A DNA stretch of 64,000 bases, taken from Eremomyces bilateralis CBS 781.70 (lineage: Eukaryota > Ascomycota > Dothideomycetes > Eremomycetales > Eremomycetaceae). The DNA lies in the NCBI RefSeq assembly GCF_010015585.1, contig NW_022985077.1, positions 258,510 to 322,509 on the forward strand, written 5' to 3'. Made by a program: the position numbers and the translations under genes. Position 1 is the stretch's first letter, and every line of letters begins with the position of its first letter. The notes beneath the pieces are model-generated. The model had not been told where the DNA came from and searched no databases. It saw nothing but the letters and a program-made list of their open reading frames with translations. Shown here piece by piece: positions 1 to 11,303 of this stretch.

Positions 1-689
1 GGGTTTCATCCCCGACCCCTGGTTTTTTCTCGGCGTCGTCGAGCGGCCACGCTGAACCGGGTCCAGATGTCATGATGCTGTTCGGTTCGTGCTGGGCGGG
101 TTGGGTTTCTCCGTTCCGTGGATGCATGCGTTGACGTCGTTGGCGCAAGGGACGGGGGCAAATGCTTGGTGTCGACGACTTGAAGACCGAAGTCCATTGT
201 TTGTGTCAGCGGGCATGACATAATTACCGGTAGGATTCGGTAGGGCATCGTGAGTGCTCCTCAGTATGCAGCTTCACCTTCTTTTAGTTGTAGACCGTCG
301 CTAGATGAGGCTCAAGAAACGGTGGCGTCACACTCCCTTGAGGCTCCGACTGTCCTGTAATTACCATCGCATGTTGCAGGCACAGGAGCCACTGAGTGGC
401 TCGAGGAATGTTGCACAAATCATGGACTGGTGAATGAAAGGGGATGATGTTGCACGTCACCAACTCGTCGCCACGGACCTTTGTGAATTTGGGATTTCTT
501 GGAAGGCTGGAGCATCGCTTCGGAGGGGAATAGACATAATAGGTATTGTATAGGAAGGTAGAATATTATTATTATTGCATAGCTTGGACGTCTATGTTCG
601 GTTGTTACTAGGGTACCAAGTCAACATGATATCAAATCGTGCGTCGTGTCATATATCATCACTATCATACAACATCACTCCAACCGCTC
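1..689. other. Intergenic, no gene seen
   Basis: Only short frames without family resemblance or splice-linked partners occur here. The stretch lies downstream of the wall-protein gene, so its 3' untranslated region probably occupies the right-hand part. No repeat or RNA gene was recognised. Confidence 0.5.
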
Positions 690-3600
690 TCAAACCAACC
701 ACAGCAATACCCCAAATACACCCGCCGCCATCCCCTCCACCACCCCATCTCTTCCAACCTTCCCACCTGCCCCCGAACTTCTCGACGCAGCTCCACCCCC
801 AGTCCTCGACGCCGCCTCCCCTTCCCTCCCCGCCCCCGTCCTCGTCCCCGTCGTCTCTCCCACCATCTCCCTCGTCTCACTCCCCACCACCACCAACCCC
901 CCCGCCGTCCCCAAACTCACCGTCGTCCCCCCAACCACTACCGCCCCTCCCGCCGTCAACGTCACCCCAGGCGCCACCTCATACCACGTCCTCTCCGCCC
1001 CCACCGTCGGTGCGACCACCCTTCCCCCAATCGTCAGCGCTGGCGCCGCCGTCGTCCCCGGCCCCGCGCCGGTCTGCCCGTTGATGACGACGGCGGCTCC
1101 GCTGGCGGGGAGGGAGAGGGTCGTGCCGGAGAAGGTGACGGCGCCGCCGGGGGTGAGGGTCGTGCCGGGGGCGATAACGAAAGCTCCGGAGGGGTTGGCG
1201 GTGAGGATCGAGGGGCCGAGGGTGAGGAGGGAAGGGGTGCTAGGAAGGGTGGGGAGGAGGGTTTGGGTGGCGCCGTTGATGATGGCAATAGTGCCGTCGG
1301 GGGGGAGAGTGAGGGTTTGGCTGGAGATGGTGAGGGCAGGCCCGCCGGGTTGGAGGGTAGTGCCGGGGGCGAGGATGAAGCCGCCAGTTGGGTCTGCGGT
1401 GATGGTGGATGCGCCGAATGTTAGGACGGGGGGCTTGGTGGGGTTGGTTGGGGAGGCGAGAGTTTGGGTTGCGCCGTTGACGATGGCGATGGAGCCGCCT
1501 GGGGCGATGCTGATGATCTGGCCGTTGACCGTCGCGGCGGGTCCGCCTGGACTGACGGTCGTACCAGGGGCTACGACAAATCCACCGGATGCACCAGCTG
1601 TGACTGTTGACCCTCCAAAGGTGAGGACAGGTCGTGGAGTCGGTGCTGGCGATCCGCCGTTGCCAGACAGAGCTATCGTGCTGGTCCCGTCGACAATGAT
1701 TGCCGGTGATCCCGAACCACTGGCTGCAGTTGGAACGGAAACCGGGATACCGTTCACTGTTGCAACCTGCCCGGGCTGAACAGTTTGGGAGCCGATTACC
1801 ACGCCTCCTCCAGCGGCAGGTGGAAGGGCAGACACTTGAATGGGGGTGCCGCCAATGGGAACTAACTGAACACCGGGAGGAGAACCTCCACCCGACTGTA
1901 ACCCATTGTTAGATGCGCTTCCGCTTCCTGATTCGCTTCCTGGAGAGCCACCAGATGGTGGCTGACTGTCTTGTCCACCATTGCTTCCTGGTCTGGCGGG
2001 AATATTTCCACTAGGCGGCGCTCCGCTTCCCGAACCACCAGCTTCTCCTCCGAGAATCTCACTTATAGTCTCCGCAATTCTGTCGCCGACACTACCTGTT
2101 CCGCCATTTTGTCCACTATTGTCACTCGGAGGTGAGCCACTGAACGGTGCGGGCCCTCCATTCCCTGAAGGAGAGCCTCCTGACTGTGGTGGGCCGCTCT
2201 GTGGCGGCGAGCCTCCGGATAGAGAACCTCCGGATGGCGGAGAACCTCCAGATAGCAGAGAGCCCCCAGACGGTGGAGAGTCCCCAGACGGCGGAGAGCC
2301 CCCAGACGGCGGAGAACCTCCAGGCGACGGAGAACCTCCAGGCGACGGAGAACCTCCAGATGGCGGAGAACCTCCAGATGATGGAGGGGACCTTGGAGGT
2401 GGAGGGATATTTGGTAGCGGAGGAACTGCGGGTGGTTGGGACCCTCCCTGCGGGGAAGACCCCCCAGACAGCGAAGGATCCGTAAGTAGATCGATGATCG
2501 TGTCGGCAACAGAAGAGCCTGAACCAGGGTTCTTATTCCCGGACAAACCCGGCGCTCCCGGTGGCAAGTTGGAGTTGCTCCCCCCATCTTCACCATTTCC
2601 TCCAGGTGGAGCTAATCCTGGCGGACCTGGGGTAGGCGGTGGCTGTTTTGCGTCTCCGTCGAGGATAATGGTGGTCTGAGAGCCGGTGAGCAAGAAGAGT
2701 TGGGTCGTGTGTTGGATGGGTGCACCCGCGCCGTTTCCTCCTTGCGGAGGGATATGAGGCGTGTCGGGCGGTTCTGCTCCCAGAGGCGGTGCATCTGGCG
2801 AAGGCGAGGCGATGAAGGACGCAGGTGCGGTGGTCTCTGGAAGGCCTCCGTCGTCTGTGGTGGTCATAGTTAGGTGTTGGGTCGGGTAGACGCTTGGTCT
2901 GGGAGTGATGGATGCGCCAGTGCTTGGAAATCCGGTTCCTGTGGGGCCGGCGCGCGCTGCTAGTTGAGGTGGTAGGGGGTAGTGTCGTGGGCCGAATGGC
3001 ACGGGAAGACGCGCTCGTGGACCATGGTTTTTTTCACCCACATGGCGTTTTAGAATGGGGAGGGCAGATGTTCCGCGTGAGCCAATAGCTGGACAAGCAG
3101 CATACGCATTCTCGACGTTGGTCGTACAGTTGGAGAGCTCTACATCAGGGATTCCTTGTTCCAGAAATTCGATAACCCCTGGAGGAACCATAAGTTGAGC
3201 ATCCTGAGCTGGTACGATCAGGCTTTTGTAATCAAAATAAGGGTCTATATCTAAGGGGCTGGGCGTTCCAGTGCATTCTGGACCATACTGAAATTCTGTG
3301 AAGAGAACATATGGGGTGGGATATGTACTGTGAATTGTGAGTAGACTGAAAGAAAGGACGATTAAATGAATCCAATACAATTGTATGCCACGATACTCAT
3401 CTAGTGTGTACGTGACTTCGGTTGTGGTAATCAACTCCGTTGTCTGATTTCCACTGGACACGGTTGATGTGGTCTCCGGAATGAAAGTACTGCTGACGAC
3501 TTCGGTCGAAGTGATCGGTTCTCGCCCATCTTTGAAGGTGAATATGTAATAGGATGTGGTTGCTGTCGTTATGACTTTGGGTTGGGATATCGTTTGGTTC

Positions 3601-3875
3601 TCAAGCATCAAAGATGATGGGCCACATATTGAAGTCGCGTATGCACGGAGAGTGCATGGATTACATGATGGCAATGGAGTCATAATAGCCTGTTGACCAT
3701 CTGTATGATTTGCTAGGACATGTCAATACGTGCATATATCGAAGACGATCAAGGGCATACAAGCAGAGGCTGAAGACTTTATACGAGTGCCAATCTGGGA
3801 GGTATTAAACGACCACTGGGCCAACGACGGGAACACACACTGGCATAACAGAAGAAAGTAAAGCATGTCAGCCAT
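690..3875 (-). CDS. Secreted, probably GPI-anchored, repeat-rich cell-wall protein
   Basis: Three exons: 3761-3875, 3397-3700 and 690-3327, giving 1018 residues. The main frame begins at a methionine near 3683 but has no secretion signal. An upstream exon starting MADMLYFLLLCQCVFPSLAQ supplies a textbook signal peptide and joins in frame through a 60-nt intron (GTATGC donor, ACAG acceptor). The second intron is 69 nt. Domains in order: signal peptide (1-20); a Cys-containing, Thr/Ser-rich region; a Gly/Ser/Pro tract with GGSPPS units (about residues 420-480); several repeats of about 57 residues carrying APGTT...PGG...INGATQTL (about residues 690-960); and a C-terminal Ser/Gly stretch ending in a hydrophobic tail (VFGVLLWLV), as expected for GPI addition. 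It probably sits at the cell surface or in the wall. I do not recognise a named family. The surface location is inferred from the two ends. Confidence 0.75.
1000..1830 (-). repeat. Coding tandem repeats of about 57 residues
   Basis: Within the wall-protein gene, about five diverged units share the pattern LTFG.ST(I/V)TA, then G(F/A)(V/I)(V/L)APGTT, then PGG, then a closing IA(I/V)(V/I)NGATQTL-like strand. The last units are the most diverged. The alternation of short hydrophobic strands and Gly turns suggests stacked beta strands. That fold is an inference. Confidence 0.65.
2200..2420 (-). repeat. Short-period coding minisatellite, Gly-Gly-Ser-Pro
   Basis: Roughly a dozen 15-18-bp units encode GGSPPS or GGSPSP in the wall-protein gene. 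On the plus strand they read as variants of ggcggagaacctccagac. Copy number is likely to vary between strains, as is common in fungal surface proteins. The array is part of the coding frame and is not a CRISPR array. Confidence 0.8.
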
Positions 3876-4967
3876 GTTTCTAAAGAGGCATGCGTAACAA
3901 ATATAGACCAGCTAACGAAGAGATCATTAAACCAGGCCGGTTAATTTTGAACTCGAATACGAAGACGAAGGGGCGAGAAACGATCGACAACAAAGAGCGC
4001 ATAACAGTTCAATAAGTCTGAACGGAAAGCATCAATATCGACTCCGGATCCAAGTCCAGCCCTCAGCAGCGCCGCATATTTCTCCGTGCAACGGCATATT
4101 CCCTTTCCGAAAGCTGGTGTTCCCATCGGAAAGACAGAGGTTGGCTAGGTGATCCCGAAGGTAGGACAACAATTTGCGTCACCTCCATATGTGGCTGATG
4201 AAAACCCGACGAATAGGCAGGGCAAGCAGCGAACGGCTGAAGATGCTTAGATGTCGGATAGCCAGGGCTTAGTCTTGCCAATGAAGCTTGTCTTCCAGTG
4301 CCATCAACACTGGGTCTAGACTCCGTCACCGAGTCCAGAACGTGTCTCGTTCTCATCCGTAAGAATTTCGAGAAAGCGGTCAGAACAGGGAGTAGTTTCT
4401 TACAAGCCACAACGGAGTGGGGTGCGATGCAACTGCTCCGAAGAGGATGCAAGGCGGAGGAAATGTAGGAAGAAACATTGATATGGCGCAGTGCATGGAG
4501 AACTCTTAGCCAGAGCTCAGCTCTATCACCAGGCTGTAAGGCTGTAAGGCTTCGAGACAATTGCGAGCTCCTATTGGACGCAGTGCAACATCGCCCCATC
4601 GCGCACTCCGACACATTTATATTGCACATTTCCATATTGTTGGTTGTCTCGAGAACTATACTAGCCTGGAGGCCACATACGTCACGGCTGTCGAGTGGAT
4701 AGCATGTTTCGAGTGAAGTCCGACGGAGTGAATATGGATAATTCGATATCGGTGTCAATTCCGCGCTGCTCAGGATACCCCAGTATTAGTAACAAGTCCC
4801 TGTCATCGCTGGCGTGGGGTGATGGCCTAGAATCGTTAGAATCTGGATGGATTGGGTCGGAAGTCGACTGAGCAACTTCAACATCGCAATCTCATTCTAT
4901 GACGGATTGAGCATCTCGTTAACATGAACACTACTTGAACCGCTAGGTATGCTCCTTGGGAGCCATC
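3876..4967. other. Intergenic between divergent genes
   Basis: This region separates the wall-protein start from the Rho-like GTPase start and must hold both promoters. A 231-codon frame on the minus strand (4063-4758) has no recognisable domain and no splice partner, so it was not called. Confidence 0.5.
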
Positions 4968-5735
4968 ATGTCTGCTGTCACGGATTCCTACACCGAGATC
5001 CCTGAGGTAGAGATCCTGCTCCTTGGGGATCCAGATGTGGGCAAATCAACCTTTCTCTCGTACGCCTCTGTCGCATCCTAACCTCTTCAACCATCCCTCG
5101 CTAACCGCCCAAGCAGTCGCCTTATGCTCGGGACCCAACCCACATCGGCCGCCGAAAACGAGAAACTCCCTCCCTACTCCCTCCCTGCCATCCACGACGC
5201 CTTCCAACCCCTCGTCTTCAACATCACCCTCTACGGTCGGCCCTACCGCTTCCAGTTCTCCGACACCGCGTCCCCGACCCCGTACCTAGAACTAAAACCG
5301 CACTTCATCATCCTCTGCTTCGACATCACGAACCGTCGCTCGCTGCAGAACGTCAAGACCTGGCGCTACCTGGTCGAATCGACGTATAACATCGACGAGA
5401 GCCGGCCGGTGATGGTGTTGGGGTTGAAGCGCGATTTGCGAAGGGAATGGCCGGTGGAGGATAAGGAGACGGGGGTGGATACCTCGTGTGCATTGGAGGG
5501 GGATGCGGAGGGAGACGCGGAAGGGGACGCGGAGGGGGAGAAGGAGGATACGAGGCATGTGATGCCGGATGAAGGACTGGGGATGGCGCAGAAGTTGAGG
5601 TGCGATAGGTATGCTGAATGTAGTGCGGTTACCGGGGAGCTGTGTATGCAGGTGTTGGAAGACATCGCTCGAACGGCTGCGAAGACGACGACGGAGAAGG
5701 GCGGGAGGTCGGGGGAATATTGCACGGTTATGTGA
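4968..5735 (+). CDS. Atypical Rho/Ras-like small GTPase
   Basis: Two exons, 4968-5059 and 5117-5735, give 236 residues. The intron falls inside the phosphate-binding region, and joining it produces GDPDVGKSTFLSRL, a good P-loop. The order after that is typical of the superfamily: a strand ending SDTASP in the switch II position, FIILCFDITNRRSLQNVKTW, VMVLGLKRDLR where the guanine-specificity motif sits, YAECSAVTGE (the SA loop), and a C-terminal CTVM box that predicts prenylation and membrane attachment. The GxKxDLR wording and SLQNV are Rho-like. Two features are odd. The usual DTAGQ is DTASP, so the catalytic glutamine is missing, and an acidic GDAE repeat (about residues 155-172) interrupts the domain. 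It probably binds GTP and hydrolyses it poorly. The partner pathway is unknown. Confidence 0.82.
5490..5545 (+). repeat. 12-bp coding repeat (Glu-Gly-Asp-Ala)
   Basis: Three to four units of a 12-bp GA-rich repeat, ggggatgcggag and variants, encode EGDA within the Rho-like GTPase. It is probably a replication-slippage expansion in a surface loop between the specificity motif and the SA loop. Confidence 0.75.
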
Positions 5736-5903
5736 TTGGACATCTGGAATGGATTTGAGAGCTCTGCCTTTATGGGGAGAACCTTAAGCAAAGACTAGGC
5801 GTGGGCAGCACCGAGATACCATGATTGTACGCTTGACGGCTTCACGAAACATTCGACGTTCAAATCATTCATTCCGCTCACATAACGCATAACCACCCCG
5901 AGC

Positions 5904-6946
5904 CTACCGGGCTCTGCCGCTACCAATGTCCTGGTTAAGCTACGGTTCGAGCACAGTTAGTCATGTACGACGCAAAACCTATGCTCCAAAAACTCACCCT
6001 GTACCCGCTTATCTTCTCCCACTCGATCTTCTGTCTCGTCACCGGCAGCTGTCTCCGCAACGCCTTGAATGCACCCTCACTCAGGCTCCCGAACGCGCGG
6101 TTCAGATCTTCCTGATACCGTCTCTCCACCACCGCAATCGCCTTCAAGACCTCAGGAGCGGTGGCCGCTGAGGATATCGATGTGCTCACCGCTTTGTCGG
6201 TCAATAGCCGGACGTTCCCATCCTCGTAGTAGTGCACGTCCACCTTGATGCTGCCCGTGATGTCCCCAGACGACGACTCGTAGAAGAACACGCTGCGCCA
6301 TCGCCCGTTCCAGAAGTTGTTCGGCGAGTATTTCGAGGCGACGACCACGATCGCGATGCGGCTGTCGTCCTCGATCGGGTAGATTCCGAGGCTCGAGGAG
6401 GGGAAGTGTTCGTTGACGTGGGTTTGGAAGGACTTGATCAACGACTTTCTACATGATATATATTAGCATTTCTCGCTTTCTACCCGAATCAGAAACGTAC
6501 ATCAGATCTCCGTTCTGGGATTCCAAGCTGTATGATTGCGCCGCGGAGGCCTTCTCCGTGACAGGGTCGAACTCAAAGGACGTGGCGCTCGCGACGTCGA
6601 AGTATCGTCCGCCGCCCAGCGAGTTATGCGAGCTCACGACGACCGGATCGCTTGCACCGGGGAGCTTGACCGTCGAGAATTGCTCCTCATGGTATTTCTG
6701 GAACGCCGGTCCCAGCGACTGGATGACGTTGGGGTCGTCGGTGACGATGTTCTTGATATCTGGAGCGCCGGGTCAGATGCGCCCAGCTCGAGAGGTTCCA
6801 TATCCATTACCATTCGTGACATTGCTGAGCTGGAGACATTGGGTTAGCGATGGTCTGCGTCAAGTGTTTCACGAGCCGGCGTAACACACCTCTCCTGGCG
6901 GAGCAGACTCAATGAATGCAGCCAGAGCGGCGGTGTCTGACGGCAT
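5904..6946 (-). CDS. CAP1: F-actin-capping protein subunit alpha
   Basis: Five exons (6890-6946, 6811-6829, 6501-6759, 5998-6448, 5904-5939) give 273 residues, the normal size of the family. The alpha subunit pairs with the beta subunit and caps barbed ends of actin filaments in the cytoplasm, mainly at cortical patches. Diagnostic stretches are FIESAPPGE at the start, SHNSLGGGRYFD, SPNNFWNGRWRSVF, a YYEDGNVRLLTDK segment and the C-terminal RRQLPVTRQKIEWEKISGYR tentacle region. The last exon is only 36 nt and adds LNQDIGSGRAR. Without it the frame would run into intron sequence. The second exon is a 19-nt microexon. Transcribed convergently with the GTPase gene, with about 170 bp between the two stops. 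Confidence 0.95.
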
Positions 6947-7892
6947 GCTGAGCTTCAAAAGAGATTATTTGGAAGACAAAAGAAACGAGAGGTTGAAGGA
7001 TTAAAGGGTATCTAGGGAAGTAAAGGTTCGGGTCTGTTTTAGACGGCTGCCTTGGGTTCCATATGGGGAGGTTGTTTCGATATCGTAAGGAGGTGACATG
7101 GTGGATTTCCAGGGTGTGGGGTTGACGTTTCGCCCACATCAGATCTCACCGTGGAGTTTGGACAAAGTTCTGCCACTTTCCCAGGTATTAATGTCAAATT
7201 ATACAGTTTCACCGCATCTTGAATCCAGATTTGAATACAACAGGTACATCATTGCTTCATAGTCATCTATATCCCTAATCGTCACACCCAGTAATTGCGG
7301 AATAAGCGCCAACCCATACTCCGTACAAACCGTTTTTCCATTCAAGTCATCCCTAAGTCTAGATTACCATAAACAATCAAGAGCTCGGCGGCTCAAGAAA
7401 TCCCCCGCCTCTTTCACTTTACTCCCTTCCATTATGCTCAAATGATTGGCATCAGCCATACTCTCAATCACCAAATCCTCTGCCGTTCAGTAATGAGTCC
7501 TAACTGTTGGGTCCAAGGTCTGTCCGCTTGTTCAACAACCAGATCATCTCCCTGGGACCATCACCTTGCGGCCCAGGGCGATGGTCATCCGGATATTTAT
7601 AGACTCCATCCTGTGCCCATATCATATTTGCGTGCGGCTCCAGGACTGAATGGCCTAGCTCGATGCGCGTCCAATGAATTAATGAATGGATAGAAATCAG
7701 GAAGCAACCATGTCATTAGACCGGGCATTCCCTGACGGAAGAGGTCAATGTATTTGAAGAATTTATATAGTCACAGCGGTAACTTCTGAAGTCCAATTGG
7801 GTACGGCGAATCTAGGAGCATCAACCTCTCCACGTCTCTCCTTCGGCGATTAACCGTTGTGCAGCGTCAAAGGCACAGATTCCTTCCGCACT
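6947..7892. other. Intergenic, no gene seen
   Basis: This contains the upstream region of the capping-protein gene, then sequence without a recognisable product. It borders the polyketide synthase fossil, so part of it may be decayed sequence of the same locus. Nothing in it could be assigned. Confidence 0.45.
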
Positions 7893-9740
7893 TTAACCTC
7901 TGAAGTTGTAGGGTCCTGTCGGTTGCCGTCTCCGGATCTCTGACACATACAGAGCAGTGAGCTCTTGAAGGCTGGCGTTTAGGTTCTCGGGTTGCTTCAT
8001 GTATGGGTAGCCCAAGTCGTGGATAACCGCATTGGATGGGACTTTTGAACGGTTCATGTACGGCTTTGCCGACCCGGAGCCATCAGTGAAGACAAAGAGG
8101 CGCTTCGTCACCGTGCTTGAGTTCCCTTCAAGGAGGACTGATGTCGCTGGAGAGCGGTTTTGGCATCATCAGCCGAAGACGTACTCGGTCTGGGCATCGA
8201 TTTCGCAGCTTTTGGAATAGGGTGCGGTGTGAATTTAAGGTTAAGCGTTGCCTGGACCGCATCAAAAGTAGTGCAGGCCAAAAACAGATCAGATGCTGGG
8301 TCCATCTCGAGCTATTCACGAAGCCTAGAATGCACTCAAGGAAATTAGAGAATCCATTCCAACACAAACAGGGTGAGACCTGACCTCAAGCCAGAGTTGA
8401 GTCACTGATGTGACTGGCAGCTTTGGCCGCTTCTACTCCTTGAAGGAAATCAACAGGTTCGCGGCAGTGGCGGCTGAGGTATTGACCATATAAATTGTCC
8501 GAGCTCGTTAACACTTCGCCTAGGAGAGGTGAAATACCAGGAACAAATGGATCATGAAAGCCGACTCTTCTTGAAAGATCTCCGAAATACTCAAGTCTTG
8601 GATCAACTTGCGACGGGTGGAATGCGTATGGAACAGAGTCTGGTGCTCTTCATGTCGCCCTTAGCAAGCACGAAGGACAGGTGGTCGACACCCGCAGTAT
8701 CTCCACTAAGCACAATCTCGTTTGGGGTATTTATGCACGCGACCTCACAATTGCCCTGATCTAGGTATTTCGTGATGTAAGATATCGATGCCTTCACCGC
8801 GAGCATGGTATGACTCCTAGCAGTGCATCTCTCCTGAAAAAGCTGAGCTCATTTGCCGACTAGAAAGATCGTGTCGGTGGCTAAGAGTACACCCGTAGTA
8901 TACAGAGCTCCATACCCCCCCAGGCTGTGGGCGACAACCACATTGGGTTTCACGCCCCAAAGTTCCCAGAGTCTGACCAAACTCATTTGGACACAAGTAG
9001 CACCAAATTGAGTGACGACTGGGCGAGTTCTTCGATCTCTTTATAATGGTAGCATTAATTTCGATAAAGCTGATGTCAGTCAAATCTAGGCCGTTCGAGT
9101 TGAGAGGCTGGTCGAAAATATAGGCTTGGGCACCATGGTGAGGTCCGGTTATTGAGGCAGAGTCTGCAGAGTGATTGGTAAGTGCTCCAACAATGACACT
9201 GTGTACAGGATCATCATCTGAAATGGCATTATCCAGTACGTCGCATGACCACCGTGGGAACGCCATCTGCTCTGCAGTACCCGTCGGCTTCATCATCAAA
9301 GGTCTTGTAATACCTATTCGAGACAACAAGCGGCCACGCACCCACGGTCCAACCCAGCATAGTTATCTAGATTTGCGATAACGTTGGCACCTCCCACGAT
9401 TACCGCATCACATTCGCCTCTCCATAGCGCGTTACATGCCGGTAGGTATCGTAGTGAAGAAGATTCCGGCAACTTGGCAAGCCTTTGCGGAACACTAAGT
9501 GGGCCACTAACAGTGGCAACATGTGTACTTTCGTTGACGGAACTGACACATGGCCTTGAGAGTGGTGGTAGAGCTTGGAGTTCCTTGCACGTTTTCAGAG
9601 AATTTATGATAAACTGCTCTTGTACTTTAGATTTTACCATCGCCTATCCGTCCCTAGGTCCATCCGATGTAGAAAGGAGATATCGGCTTTGGCACGTCGA
9701 CAACCAACCCGGGCACCGTTTCATTAGGTCCGGCTAGGAC
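7893..9740 (-). pseudogene. Fossil of a non-reducing polyketide synthase
   Basis: Remains of an iterative type I synthase of the aromatic-polyketide class lie in several reading frames on the minus strand. Recognisable parts in transcription order are a piece like the starter-unit acyltransferase region (about 9400-9700), ketosynthase pieces (about 8950-9430, with [15 protein letters not shown] and an NHSADSASIT-like block), acyltransferase pieces (about 8400-8806, with CINTPNEIVLSG and a DNLYGQYLSRHCREP-like block) and a C-terminal thioesterase (about 7893-8111, with FTDGSGSA and RRRQPTGPYNF). The whole is far shorter than a working enzyme of about 1,700-2,200 residues and carries many breaks, at least about ten. 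Protein similarity is still easy to read, which suggests decay of moderate age. It cannot make a product. Confidence 0.85.
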
Positions 9741-10814
9741 TCGGAGTTGATAGAAAAAATCCAGCTCTTCTTTCTTTCGGAATGTAGATTCCCCATTTTC
9801 CCCTCCAAATATTCACGGCCAAACTAACACGTTCGCACAAAACCTACGAGAATATCTAGAACAGATAGGTATATCTAATGTAGGGGACGAAATCCTCGAA
9901 TTCTTTGATAGGAAGGACTAGACTCGCACATCAAACAGACTTAATAACATAATATCTTCAAGCAATATACAGATAGAAACTAGAAACACGACTGGAGCAC
10001 AAGATGTAATCGGTCGTACAAAACCCATATCCATATAGTAGTCTCGATGCATCGTTGGCCGTTGTAAGCAGCCCTAATGCTAGACGGATAACTGGCTTTG
10101 ACATGCTCCGTACACAATACCGTACGGCAGTAACATGTATATATTACGGAGTAAGGTATCTTTGACGATGTTGAAAGTGGATGTTGTTGAGTGATCGAGA
10201 GACGAGAGGAGATGATGCTGTGGGGATCTCATTCCACGTGCAGCTAGGCTAGGGCAGTTCACGATCTGGACCCGCTTCTCAACGTCCTCCGATATCCATA
10301 GTCCAGTGAGAGTCCAGACCATCATAACCCTTAATGGCAATACTGATGTCTTATTCTGAGGTGCAGTATCCCTTCCGTTGGCTCTTTCAATGCAAGGGAA
10401 AGCTATTGAACACAAATACACAATGATCTCACCACTGTGAACCTGTACACCTGACTGATTAACTTAAAAGGATTCTCCAACAGGAGATGGCTCCATCGGC
10501 CGAAGACTTATGAGTCGCGACCCTATCGATCGTTGGATGGCGCTCATCTTGAAAGACCTGAGAACGAGAATCGAGGGCTCTCAACAGAGAGTCCGGCTCC
10601 CCACATGAGCGCCGTCAGCAGCGTGCAATTCGCACAATCTTAGTTACCTCTAAGTCCTCTATAAAAGTTTTAGTCCAGCCGTAACCTATCTGTTTGACAT
10701 TCATCCTCGTTGAGTCTGCTCGAAGTCTTGGATTCGCTCTACGTACAATATAACTATGTCTACGACCAGTCGACCACAGAAAAAGAACATGGGGCAATCG
10801 CCCAAGGACAGCAG
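9741..10814. other. Intergenic, no gene seen
   Basis: This lies between the synthase fossil and the EthD gene. It should include the EthD promoter. No repeat, terminal inverted repeat or RNA gene was recognised. Confidence 0.45.
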
Positions 10815-11303
10815 ATGCTTGCATTGACGCTCTGTGGTTACAAGAAGCCCGGTCTCTCTGAGGATGATTATCGTCATTACATGACTAAGGTTCACGCTCC
10901 TCTTGTCCAGGATCTGATGGAGAAGTATGGTTTCGAGTCATGGCCGATGGTAAATGCGAACCTCCTGATTTTCCGTTAGCAGTGGAGTTAACACCGATCC
11001 AGACTCACAATACATCGAAAACTAGACCGATGATGGCAAAATTATACGATCCACAGTTCTCCAACATCGCCGACTATGATGTTATCGTTCAGATTGTGTT
11101 CAAGGATATAGAGGACTTTGTCCGCATGAAGGCCGATCCAATCTTCATGAAGAATGTCACTCCGGATCATGAGAACTTTGCCGATACCAAACGATCAAAG
11201 TACGTATCAACAAACAAGTGGTTCAACCAGGCTCACTCATCATAGAATGACTATTGGGTGGATTTCTCAATTCGTGAAAGACGGGAAATCGCTCAAATTC
11301 TGA
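10815..11303 (+). CDS. EthD-domain decarboxylase/dehydratase of polyketide pathways
   Basis: Three exons (10815-10949, 11003-11199, 11246-11303) give 129 residues. The protein reads [20 protein letters not shown], then [13 protein letters not shown], then [41 protein letters not shown] and finally [13 protein letters not shown]. This matches, from memory, the EthD-like decarboxylases beside non-reducing synthases in emodin/monodictyphenone-type clusters (MdpH/TpcK-like), which act on anthrone or anthraquinone carboxylic acids. Both introns have good borders and the frame is whole. The start is the first in-frame ATG. The frame stays open upstream from about 10710 without an ATG, so the N-terminus may be incomplete. 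Its natural partner enzyme is only a fossil 1 kb away. The exact reaction is an inference. Confidence 0.8.

Noticed and set aside
639-1779. Long plus-strand frames of 169, 261 and 377 codons opposite the wall protein
   Set aside because: Their composition simply mirrors the Gly/Ser/Pro repeats of the real minus-strand gene, and no domain or splice structure supports them.
2200-2420. Regular short repeats considered as a CRISPR array
   Set aside because: The units are contiguous, in frame and encode GGSPPS, and there are no spacers. A eukaryotic genome also makes this implausible.
4063-4758. 231-codon minus-strand frame
   Set aside because: No recognisable domain, secretion signal or splice partner. 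It lies in the region that must carry two divergent promoters.
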